Position numbers and translations under genes: made by a program. The notes under the pieces are model-generated. The model did not search any database. It was not told the DNA's origin and worked only from the letters and a program-made list of their open reading frames with translations. Positions 6,988-13,066 of a stretch of DNA of 17,925 nt are shown here, one piece after another (the first letter of the stretch is position 1; every line of letters begins with the position of its first letter). Origin of the DNA: JAOABC01 sp041287495. GTDB lineage: Bacteria > Aquificota > Aquificia > Aquificales > Hydrogenothermaceae. The stretch spans positions 1-17,925 of the forward strand of contig JBEULE010000011.1 of NCBI GenBank assembly GCA_041287495.1, given 5' to 3'.

Positions 6988-8249
6988 CTTTCTTCCTCTT
7001 GCGAGATCTTTTTTATCTGAACTTTTACTATCCTATTTTTATCCATAAGTAATACTTTAAATATAAAACCATCATACTCAAACTCCTCTTCTTCCCTAGG
7101 AAATCTCTTTAAAACATCAAGTATAAAACCTGCAACTGTGTCGTAGTCGTAATCCTCCGGAAGTTTTATACCTATCTCACTTAAAAACTCAACATCAAGT
7201 TTTCCAGAGACTATCCAGTTATCTTCTCCTATTTTACGGAAATCCGGCTCTTCTACCTCATACTCTTGGGGAATCTCTCCTACAATATACTCTATAATGT
7301 CATTGTAAGTTATAAGTCCTACCGTTGTTCCATGTTCATCTACCACTATGGCAAAATGTTTATTTTCTTCATTAAACTTCTTTATAGCATCTAAAAGGGT
7401 TGTAAATTCCGGAAAGAACACAACAGGTTTAACAAATTTTCCTATTTTCTCCTCTTTACCTTCAAGTCTCAAAAACAGAATATCTTTAAGATAAACAATA
7501 CCTATAACGTTATCTAAATTTTCTTCATAAACTGGAACTCTACTGTAATCTTTCTCTTTTAAAAGATCTATAAGTTCTCCTATTGTTATATCTTTCTCTA
7601 CGGCAAATATATCTCTCCTTGGAACCATTATCTCTACAACTGTAGTTTCTTTTAAAAGAAAGGCATTATCTATAAGTTTTCTCTCTTCTTCGTTTAACTG
7701 TCCTTGGTCAACAGTATTATGTATAATAGATTGAAGGTCATCTCTTGTTATTATATGTTTTTCAGAAACTATCTCCATCCCAAATTTCCTAAGGACATAC
7801 TCGGTAACCATCAAAAATATAAATCTAAACGGTGTTACAGCTATATAGAAAAAGTAAAATGGTTTAACCACTAAGGAAGCATATTTTTCAGGGTAGTATG
7901 AACCTATAATCTTAGGTGTTATATCTCCTAAACTCAAAAGCAAAAAAGAGCTTATTACAACAGCTAAAACTATATACTCTTTACCGAAGTAGTTTATAAT
8001 AGTGGCTGTGATAAACGATGTAGCTGTGATGTTTGCAAGTTCATTTCCAATGAGGAATGTTATCACAAGCTCTTTTGGATGGGATAGAAAAAACTGGATT
8101 AATTTCGATTTTTTTTCATCAAACTCCGGACTTTTTCTTATCTTTATCTTATCTATGGAGAAAAAAGATGATTCTACTCCTGCAAAAAATGCAGCTATAA
8201 GCACTATAAAAAAAGCTATAATAAAATCAGAAATTATCTGTTCAAACAA
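6984..8249 (-). CDS. CNNM/CBS/CorC-HlyC family membrane protein (first of tandem pair)
   Basis: Paralogue of the next gene with the same order: CNNM membrane domain (about 1-165), CBS pair (about 205-325) and CorC_HlyC domain (about 340-415); 421 residues. In the membrane domain the usual GExxPK motif reads GDITPK (108-113), a conservative E-to-D change. CBS signatures DYSRVPVYEENLDNVIGIVYLKD and FAIVVDEHGTTVGLITYNDIIEYIVGEI are clear. The start is a TTG (8249) inside the end of the ABC ATPase gene (8-base overlap). GGGAGAGG lies about 12 bases upstream, rather far, so this start is the least certain part. The two copies are clearly diverged, so the duplication is old and they may differ in ion or partner. 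Confidence 0.88.
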   Translation of the reverse strand: MFEQIISDFIIAFFIVLIAAFFAGVESSFFSIDKIKIRKSPEFDEKKSKLIQFFLSHPKELVITFLIGNELANITATSFITATIINYFGKEYIVLAVVISSFLLLSLGDITPKIIGSYYPEKYASLVVKPFYFFYIAVTPFRFIFLMVTEYVLRKFGMEIVSEKHIITRDDLQSIIHNTVDQGQLNEEERKLIDNAFLLKETTVVEIMVPRRDIFAVEKDITIGELIDLLKEKDYSRVPVYEENLDNVIGIVYLKDILFLRLEGKEEKIGKFVKPVVFFPEFTTLLDAIKKFNEENKHFAIVVDEHGTTVGLITYNDIIEYIVGEIPQEYEVEEPDFRKIGEDNWIVSGKLDVEFLSEIGIKLPEDYDYDTVAGFILDVLKRFPREEEEFEYDGFIFKVLLMDKNRIVKVQIKKISQEEES

Positions 8250-9189
8250 GGTGGCAATAAACCTCTCCCGACTGAGTTTTCTTCATCTGTGGTTTCGTTT
8301 TACATATATCAGTTTTAATAGGACATCTGAAATAAAACTCACAACCTTCAAAATTAAAGCTATCAAAATCCTCTTCCGGAATATCTGGGAAAATTTTTCT
8401 GTGTTTTGGATTTTCCGGAGGAAGACTATCAAGTAATATTTTCGTATATGGATGTTTTGGATTATTTATAACTGAATAAGTATCCCCGTATTCCATAACT
8501 TTACCTTTATACAAAACTATAATTTTATTAGAAAGATTTGAAACTACGTTTATATCGTGGGAGATAAATATGAATGTTATACCTTTTTCTTTATTCAAAT
8601 TCTTAATAAGATTTACAATCTGTAACTGAATGGAAACGTCTAACGCTGAAGTAGGCTCATCTGCAACTATCAGTTTTGGATTTAGGACTATTGCCCTTCC
8701 TATTGCTACTCTCTGTCTTTGACCTCCGGAAAGTTCATGAGGATATCTATCAATAAAACTTTTATCAAGTTCAACTAAACTCAACGTTTCTAAAACCTTC
8801 TCTCTTATAACATCTTTTTTAGTATAACCATTAACTATCAAAGGTTCTGCTAGTATGTCAAAAATTTTAAATCTTGGATTAAGAGATGTTCTTGGGTCTT
8901 GGAATATTATTGATATCTCTCTTCGCAGATTTTTAGGAAACTTTTCGGGTATATCTTGATTTTCAAATATAATCTCTCCGGAATCCGGCTTTATAAGCCC
9001 TAATATAAGCCTGCCTATGGTAGATTTTCCACTTCCGGATTCTCCAACTAAACCAACAACTTCTCCTCTGTAAATATCAAAGGAAACATCGGAAACTGCA
9101 TAAAAGAACTCTTTTTTGAAGAAACTCTTCTTTATGGGATACTTTTTAGTTAAATTCTTAACCCTCAATAAAGGACTACTGCTATCCAT
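8242..9189 (-). CDS. Oligopeptide/dipeptide ABC transporter ATP-binding protein (DppF/OppF type)
   Basis: Cytosolic ATPase that would power a peptide or nickel-type ABC importer. 315 residues. Walker A GESGSGKST (49-57), Q-loop Q97 (IFQDPRTSLNPR), signature LSGGQRQR (153-160), Walker B LIVADEP (173-179) and H-loop H211 are all intact. The C-terminal oligo_HPY extension (NNPKHPYTKILLDSLPP, 242-258) marks the Dpp/Opp subfamily. Four late cysteines (C283, C289, C296, C312) fit the cluster-binding pattern described in some family members. No permease or binding protein is nearby; it shares a transcript with two CNNM proteins instead. A GGAGA lies about 20 bases before the ATG, too far for a normal site, so the start is slightly uncertain. 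Confidence 0.92.
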   Translation of the reverse strand: MDSSSPLLRVKNLTKKYPIKKSFFKKEFFYAVSDVSFDIYRGEVVGLVGESGSGKSTIGRLILGLIKPDSGEIIFENQDIPEKFPKNLRREISIIFQDPRTSLNPRFKIFDILAEPLIVNGYTKKDVIREKVLETLSLVELDKSFIDRYPHELSGGQRQRVAIGRAIVLNPKLIVADEPTSALDVSIQLQIVNLIKNLNKEKGITFIFISHDINVVSNLSNKIIVLYKGKVMEYGDTYSVINNPKHPYTKILLDSLPPENPKHRKIFPDIPEEDFDSFNFEGCEFYFRCPIKTDICKTKPQMKKTQSGEVYCHLV

Positions 9190-9225
9190 TTTCTCTGTTA
9201 AATTACTTTCTCCTTTATTTTATAT

Positions 9226-9234
9226 ATTATACCA
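9226..9234 (-). promoter_or_regulatory. Extended -10 promoter of the ABC ATPase-CNNM operon
   Basis: On the minus strand GTGTGG is followed at once by a perfect TATAAT (9226-9231), giving a TGG-TATAAT extended -10 about 37 bases before the ATG. No good -35 is seen, which is acceptable for an extended -10. Confidence 0.5.
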
Positions 9235-9265
9235 CACTAACTTTCTAAATCTTCTATGATTTGCT

Positions 9266-9400
9266 TTACAATTTTTCTAATTCTATTTGTTCTCCAACTT
9301 CTCTCATAAATTTATCAATTCTGTCAATTTCTTCAACACTCTTTAACATTATTTCCGCAAGAATTCTCCATCCTCTATAGGGTTCCAGATGAATTGCAAG
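9266..9400 (-). pseudogene. Possible gene relic, 44 codons, unrecognised
   Basis: An open stretch of 44 codons on the minus strand, bounded upstream by an in-frame TAA (9401-9403) and ending in TAA (9266-9268). It reads like real protein: LAIHLEPYRGWRILAEIM, then a charged amphipathic helix (KSVEEIDRIDKFMREVGEQ). No start codon with a ribosome site lies at the front, so it looks like the 3' end of a decayed gene. An internal ATG could give a 27-residue peptide, but with no convincing ribosome site. The family is not recognised. Confidence 0.3.
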
Positions 9401-9403
9401 TTA

Positions 9404-9526
9404 ACAAAATTCAGTTTTCGGCATAATGTAATACTCATGGAATCCCTTACCTCACAAGCAGCTGTGCAGTGGCAAAGACTCCTATAAAGCAGGAAGCTCA
9501 ATCTTTTATAAGATAGAGTAGTTCAC
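9404..9526 (+). mobile_element. Relic of an IS200/IS605-type right end (tnpB 3' end plus terminal hairpin)
   Basis: Bases 9497-9518 fold into a hairpin: CTC-A-ATCTT, loop TTAT, AAGAT-A-GAG, with one A/A mismatch, followed by TAGTTCAC. A hairpin just before GTAGTTCAC is the usual right end of IS200/IS605-family elements carrying tnpB, and this end also forms the scaffold of TnpB guide RNA. One upstream frame ends in KAGSSIFYKIE-stop (TAG at 9519-9521), resembling the short glycine-serine tail of TnpB proteins, but it is closed by a stop at about 9428, so only a fragment is left. No transposase gene is present. The left limit is a guess. Confidence 0.45.
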
Positions 9527-9536
9527 ATGATTATAA

Positions 9537-9565
9537 TTGAACTAAAATATAAAAATGATTATAAT
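9537..9565 (+). promoter_or_regulatory. Promoter of the thiF-tus-pdxA operon
   Basis: TTGAAC (9537-9542), exactly 17 bases, then a perfect TATAAT (9560-9565). The predicted start near 9572 gives a leader of about 23 bases to the ATG at 9595. Another TATAAT lies at 9532-9537, overlapping the -35, without its own clear -35. The promoter begins 11 bases after the IS-like right end. Confidence 0.65.
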
Positions 9566-9594
9566 ATGTTTTAACTAAATTTTTGAGGTGTGCA

Positions 9595-10413
9595 ATGGCT
9601 TTTGATTTCACAGAAGAACAGATAAAGAGATATAGTAGACATATAATACTTCCGGAAGTAGGTGGTATAGGGCAGAAAAAACTGCTTAATGCCAAAGTTT
9701 TAGTTATTGGAGCTGGAGGATTAGGTTCTCCCTCTATATACTACTTAGCAGCTGCTGGAGTTGGAACAATAGGAATAGTTGATTTTGATGTTGTTGACTT
9801 TTCAAATTTACAGAGACAGATACTTCATAACACTTCAAGGGTAGGAATTCCAAAAGTTGAATCTGCAAAGATGACAGTTGAAGCCCTTAACCCGGATGTT
9901 AAAGTTATAACATACAACGAGAAAATTCAAAAAAGTAATATCTTAGATATAATTAAAGATTACGATATAGTCCTTGATGGGTCTGATAACTTTCCTACGA
10001 GATTCTTAGTAAATGATGCTTGCTATTTCCTTGGTAAGCCACTTGTATCTGCTGCTATACTTAGATTTGAAGGTCAACTTACCGTTTTTGACTATAGAAA
10101 CAAAGAAACATCTCCATGTTATAGATGTCTTTTCCCAGAACCACCACCTCCTGGTATGGTTCCAAGTTGCCAAGAAGCAGGTTTACTTGGTGTAGTTGGT
10201 GGGATAATGGGGACTTTACAGGCTAACGAAGCATTAAAGTTGATTTTAGAGATAGGAGAGCCTCTTGTTGGTAAACTACTTGTGTTTGATGCCCTTTACA
10301 CAGAGTTTAGGACGGTAAAACTTAGAAAAGATAAAAAATGTAATCTCTGTGGAGAAGAACCTAAGATACATGACCTTATAGAGTATGAGCAAGCTTGCGA
10401 AGTTCATTTTTAG
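9595..10413 (+). CDS. ThiF/MoeB/HesA-family E1-like adenylyltransferase
   Basis: Activates the C-terminal glycine of a ubiquitin-like sulfur carrier (ThiS or MoaD type) by adenylation. 272 residues, without a C-terminal rhodanese domain. The start YSRHIILPEVGGIGQKKL is typical. Nucleotide-binding GAGGLGS is at 39-45, DGSDNFPTR at 128-136, zinc cysteine pairs CYRC (175, 178) and CNLC (249, 252), and the conserved active-site-region cysteine C192 in PSCQEAGLLG. All key residues are intact. The ATG at 9595 has GAGGTG 4 bases before it; a TTG at 9583 is in frame but would lie on the ribosome site. It heads an operon with TusA- and DsrEFH-like proteins, so its sulfur destination may be tRNA thiolation or a cofactor. 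MoeB and ThiF cannot be told apart by sequence alone. Confidence 0.92.
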   Translation: MAFDFTEEQIKRYSRHIILPEVGGIGQKKLLNAKVLVIGAGGLGSPSIYYLAAAGVGTIGIVDFDVVDFSNLQRQILHNTSRVGIPKVESAKMTVEALNPDVKVITYNEKIQKSNILDIIKDYDIVLDGSDNFPTRFLVNDACYFLGKPLVSAAILRFEGQLTVFDYRNKETSPCYRCLFPEPPPPGMVPSCQEAGLLGVVGGIMGTLQANEALKLILEIGEPLVGKLLVFDALYTEFRTVKLRKDKKCNLCGEEPKIHDLIEYEQACEVHF

Positions 10414-10422
10414 AGGTAGATA

Positions 10423-10656
10423 ATGGATATAAACAGAGAACTTGATTTAAAAGGTGAGGTTTGCCCTTTCACATTTGTTAAAAGTAAGTTGATTATTGAA
10501 CAGATGAACATAGGAGAAGTTTTAAGGGTTATACTTGACTATAAACCTTCTGTAGAGAATGTTCCTAAAAGTTTTCAGATGGAAGGACAGGAAGTTATAG
10601 CTGTTAACCAGATAGGTGATAATCTCTGGGAAGTTTTGGTGAGAAAGGTAAGATGA
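10423..10656 (+). CDS. TusA-like sulfur carrier protein
   Basis: A 77-residue SirA/TusA-fold protein that carries persulfide sulfur on a single cysteine. The family start LDLKGEVCPFTFVKSKL holds the reactive cysteine at C14. The usual CPxP motif reads CPFT, so the second proline is replaced by threonine, a variant that marks a TusA-like subgroup rather than classical TusA. C14 is the only cysteine. The ATG at 10423 has AGAGGTAG upstream and lies 9 bases after the ThiF-family stop. Its stop overlaps the next ATG. In this context it most likely passes sulfur to the DsrE/F/H-like proteins, as TusA passes it to TusBCD in E. coli. That partner choice is inferred. Confidence 0.88.
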   Translation: MDINRELDLKGEVCPFTFVKSKLIIEQMNIGEVLRVILDYKPSVENVPKSFQMEGQEVIAVNQIGDNLWEVLVRKVR

Positions 10657-10955
10657 AACTACTTATAATTATGGCAAGTAATCCTTACTCAGCTGACTAC
10701 AACACACTTTTAAAACTTTCCCAAGCATCCTTAGAAAGGAAAGATAAACTATCTATATTTTTTATGGCCAATGGAGAATACTGTCTATTACAACCAGAGA
10801 TAAAAGAACTTGCCGAAAAAGGTGCTTCCATATACTACTGTGCCCACAATGCTCACCAGAGAAATATTCACCCAGAAAGTTTTGCAGAAAGTAGCAGTAT
10901 GTATGGACTTTCAAAACTTATATCTCAAGCTGATAAAGTAATAGCACTTACATAG
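10653..10955 (+). CDS. DsrE/TusD-like sulfurtransferase subunit
   Basis: A 100-residue protein of the DsrE/F fold. The N-terminal strand KLLIIMASNPYSADYN and the following helix fit the family. C63 in YYCAHNAHQRN aligns in position with the active cysteine of TusD (C78 in E. coli, in a CxxxxxxR context). It is shorter than the roughly 128-residue E. coli TusD, mainly through shorter loops. The start overlaps the TusA-like stop (ATGA). With the next two genes it reproduces the TusD-TusC-TusB order. It probably forms a heterohexamer that receives persulfide sulfur from the TusA-like protein. No TusE/DsrC partner is in the window. Confidence 0.82.
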   Translation: MKLLIIMASNPYSADYNTLLKLSQASLERKDKLSIFFMANGEYCLLQPEIKELAEKGASIYYCAHNAHQRNIHPESFAESSSMYGLSKLISQADKVIALT

Positions 10956-10962
10956 GTGAAGT

Positions 10963-11313
10963 ATGAGTAAGAAAAAGGTTGTTGTTATCATAAAATCAAA
11001 TCCATTTGGTTGGAAAACATTTGAAGCTCTAAGGCAAGCTGTTGGGATGGCTATGGATCACGATGTTACAGTTATCTTTCTGAAAGATGGAGTTTACGCC
11101 TTAACAGATTGGAAACCTCAGCTTATAGGTGTACCTCTGTCTGATAAATCTGTAGAAGCTTTAAGTATGCTCAGTGGGAAGATATATGCAGAAAAAGAGT
11201 CTATAAGTGAAAGAGGGCTTATAAAATCTATAAAATACAGCGAAGTTCAGCAGAAATCCAAAGATGATATATGTAATCTCATAAAAGAGGCAGAGGTTGT
11301 TATAACATGGTAA
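10963..11313 (+). CDS. DsrF/TusC-like subunit
   Basis: 116 residues of DsrE/F fold. The segment KKVVVIIKSNPFGWKTFEALRQAVGMAM is the typical first strand and helix, followed by VTVIFLKDGVYAL, which matches TusC FFIADGVFQL. The tail EAEVVITW corresponds to the last strand of TusC. Its only cysteine (C103 region, DDICNLI) is not at the DsrE active-site position, in line with TusC being a structural, non-catalytic subunit. Seven bases separate it from the DsrE-like gene, with AGGTGA just before the ATG; its stop overlaps the next start. Confidence 0.83.
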   Translation: MSKKKVVVIIKSNPFGWKTFEALRQAVGMAMDHDVTVIFLKDGVYALTDWKPQLIGVPLSDKSVEALSMLSGKIYAEKESISERGLIKSIKYSEVQQKSKDDICNLIKEAEVVITW

Positions 11314-11549
11314 ATACTGTGTATCTTATAAAAAAACCAGCAGATTTTCCTTTTTCAGAGATAATAGAAGAAGATGATGTTTTGATCCTTATACAAGATG
11401 CGGTGATAAGACAGCCGGCAATAGAGAATTGGTATGCATGTAAAGAAGATGCTATTGCAAGAGGTATAAAGATACCGGAAAACAGACTTATAGACTATGG
11501 AGAGATTTTAAATTTAATAGATAAAGCTAACAAAGTAGTTGTATGGTGA
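11307..11549 (+). CDS. DsrH/TusB-like subunit
   Basis: 80 residues, somewhat shorter than E. coli TusB (95). VNTVYLIKKPADFPF begins the fold. DDVLILIQDAVIRQP matches the TusB segment GDELLLLQDGV, and EDAIARGI corresponds to the TusB segment EDLIARGL; LIDYGEILNLIDKANKVVVW closes the domain with the family's terminal tryptophan. One cysteine (C45) sits just before EDAIARG. The ATG overlaps the TusC-like stop and its stop overlaps the pdxA ATG. The assignment is firm at family level. As in other TusBCD-type complexes, it should be the smallest subunit. Confidence 0.82.
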   Translation: MVNTVYLIKKPADFPFSEIIEEDDVLILIQDAVIRQPAIENWYACKEDAIARGIKIPENRLIDYGEILNLIDKANKVVVW

Positions 11550-12520
11550 AAAAAGTAGGTATATCTTTTGGAGACCCAACAGGAATATCCGGAGAGATTT
11601 TAGTAAAAGGATATAAAAACTTTCCCAAGAGAGTAGCTTATATTATATATGGCAATCAAAAAGTAATAGAGAAAGCAAAAACACTTACAGGTTCCAATTT
11701 CAGATACAATATTGTGGAAAGTCCAGAAGAAGTTAAAAAATCCGGATTTTACCTTATAAATCTTAATGATTACGACTTTGAGTTTGGAAAGCCTTCCGTT
11801 TTATCAGGAAAAGCTTCTGTAAACTATCTTGAAAAAGCCGTAAATGATATCTTAAATAAAAAGACAGATGCATTAGTAACACTTCCAATATCAAAAAGAT
11901 GGATTATGGAATCAGGATTTAAATATGCCGGACATACAGATTACTTAGCAGAAGTTTCAAGGTCAAAAGAGTATATGATGGTTTTAATGTGTCCTAAATT
12001 AATTGTAGGATTGATAACTACCCATATACCACTAAGAGAAGTCCCGTTAAGAATAAAAAAAGAGTCTATAATTTCAAAAACTGAACTTTTCTACAATTTT
12101 TTAAAATCTTACTTAAAGAAAGACAGTCCTAAAGTAGCAATCTTAGGGTTAAATCCCCATGCTTCTGACAACGGAAATATAGGAGATGAGGAAGAAAAAG
12201 TGATTATTCCTGCAGTTGAATATTTAAAAAACTTAGGATTAAACATTATAGGTCCACTATCTCCAGATACTGCTTTTATAAATTATAAAAACTATGATGG
12301 TTATATAGCGATGTATCATGACCAAGGACTTATACCTTTAAAGATGGCATGTTTCAGAAAAGCAGTCAATATAACATTAGGCTTGAATTTTGTAAGGACT
12401 TCCGTTGACCACGGCACAGGTTATGATATTGCCGGTAAAAATATGGCAGACCCTTCATCTTTAATAGAAGCCGTCAAAGTAGCTGTTTACTCCACCAACA
12501 CTTATCAACTAAAAATTTAA
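11543..12520 (+). CDS. pdxA: 4-hydroxythreonine-4-phosphate dehydrogenase
   Basis: NAD-dependent oxidation of 4-phosphohydroxy-L-threonine in the DXP-dependent route to pyridoxal phosphate. 325 residues, family length. GISFGDPTGISGE (6-18) is the N-terminal signature. TLPISKRW (113-120) and GHTDYLAE (130-137) follow. The three metal-binding histidines are H161 (TTHIPL), H206 (NPHASDNG) and H259 (MYHDQGLIP), and RTSVDHGTGYDIAGK (285-299) closes the site. The start shares ATGGTGA with the TusB-like stop, so it belongs to the sulfur-relay transcript. A link is plausible because cysteine desulfurases, the usual sulfur source, need PLP, but that is speculation. The CRISPR array starts 2 bases after its stop. 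Confidence 0.96.
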   Translation: MVKKVGISFGDPTGISGEILVKGYKNFPKRVAYIIYGNQKVIEKAKTLTGSNFRYNIVESPEEVKKSGFYLINLNDYDFEFGKPSVLSGKASVNYLEKAVNDILNKKTDALVTLPISKRWIMESGFKYAGHTDYLAEVSRSKEYMMVLMCPKLIVGLITTHIPLREVPLRIKKESIISKTELFYNFLKSYLKKDSPKVAILGLNPHASDNGNIGDEEEKVIIPAVEYLKNLGLNIIGPLSPDTAFINYKNYDGYIAMYHDQGLIPLKMACFRKAVNITLGLNFVRTSVDHGTGYDIAGKNMADPSSLIEAVKVAVYSTNTYQLKI

Positions 12521-12522
12521 AA

Positions 12523-12679
12523 TTTAAATCCCACACGGTTCAGACAAAACGGAACAGGTAAAATTCTATGCTGACCCAAAGTTTAACTTTAAATCCCACA
12601 CGGTTCAGACAAAACGTTATATGGATAGACGAGGTGGAGAAGACGTTTGTATTTCTACCCCACACGGTTCAGACAAAAC
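12523..12679 (-). CRISPR. Orphan mini CRISPR array: 3 repeats, 2 spacers
   Basis: Three copies of a 28-base repeat lie at 12523-12550, 12588-12615 and 12652-12679. The shared plus-strand core is CCCACACGGTTCAGACAAAA; on the minus strand the repeat begins GTTTTGTCTGAACC and ends GTGTGGGATTTAAA. The first two are identical. The third differs at plus-strand positions 4, 5 and 7. Spacers are 12551-12587 (37 bases) and 12616-12651 (36 bases). Minus-strand reading is preferred because the end GGGATTTAAA resembles type I-B/III repeat ends that form the crRNA 5' tag, and because a promoter points that way. No cas gene is in the window, so processing would depend on Cas proteins encoded elsewhere. Confidence 0.88.
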
Positions 12680-12700
12680 CCGTTAACTTCAAGTAAAAAA

Positions 12701-12729
12701 ATAATAACGGTAAAGTAAAGTAAAATCAA
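12701..12729 (-). promoter_or_regulatory. Putative promoter driving the CRISPR array
   Basis: On the minus strand: TTGATT (12724-12729), exactly 17 bases, then TATTAT (12701-12706). The predicted start near 12694 is about 15 bases before the first repeat, so the precursor would carry almost no leader RNA. It supports minus-strand transcription of the array. Confidence 0.55.
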
Positions 12730-12799
12730 TAGTTTTTAGATAAAAAACTTTTTAAAGTAAATAACCGCAAATTAACCCTTTTTGCAGCAAACCTCACAT

Positions 12800-12831
12800 A
12801 ATAGAAATATATTTTCTGTTATATTTCTATT
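12800..12831. repeat. Perfect 12-bp inverted repeat (hairpin)
   Basis: AATAGAAATATA (12800-12811) and its exact complement TATATTTCTATT (12820-12831) enclose an 8-base loop TTTTCTGT. It has no T-run on either strand, so it is not a standard terminator. It could be a protein-binding operator, an RNA hairpin or part of the CRISPR leader. Confidence 0.6.
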
Positions 12832-13066
12832 TCAGCCTTAACTGAAGCCTACTTGCATTTTAAAAATCCGAAAACAAGGATGCACCACAGCCACAAGGTT
12901 AAAAGCGTTTTTCAGCCATCCTCAAATGAATAACGGCGTTTATCAATACTTTACCTTGAATTTGTGTGGGCTACCTATAATTTTTTCATATACTATAATA
13001 AAATTATACTATAAAGCGTTTTTTTTATAATTTTTTTGACTTTTTATTTTTAAAAGTTAATCTTAC

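Larger units (their letters stand above)
12680..13066. other. Non-coding region beside the CRISPR array, with hairpins
   Basis: About 390 bases without a credible gene. On the CRISPR side it holds the promoter of the array and probably the AT-rich leader (12680-12800). A perfect 12-bp inverted repeat with an 8-base loop lies at 12800-12831. Bases 12832-12975 are less AT-rich and contain short complementary pieces (AGGATG/CATCCT near 12878 and 12919), so a structured RNA is possible but unproven. Near 13003 there is a TATAAT-AAA-ATTATA palindrome (12994-13008). Just after the DJ-1-family stop on the minus strand, GTTAA-N6-TTAAC followed by TTTT (13071-13052) could be a weak terminator. Confidence 0.4.

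Noticed and set aside
8002..8436. A 144-codon plus-strand frame across the CNNM and ABC ATPase junction
   Set aside because: It is the antisense shadow of two well-supported genes, with no protein family character of its own.
9583..9594. A TTG start for the ThiF-family gene
   Set aside because: The TTG directly abuts the GAGGTG ribosome site, which serves the ATG at 9595; the family's conserved start follows that ATG.
12955..12975. A GTGTGGG stretch resembling a fourth, inverted CRISPR repeat
   Set aside because: Only GAA and GTGTGGG agree with the repeat core, and the flanks do not align. This length of match is expected by chance.
12994..13008. TATAAT/ATTATA palindrome as a two-way promoter
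   Set aside because: No -35 on either strand and no gene that needs it; the surrounding DNA is so AT-rich that such a match means little.
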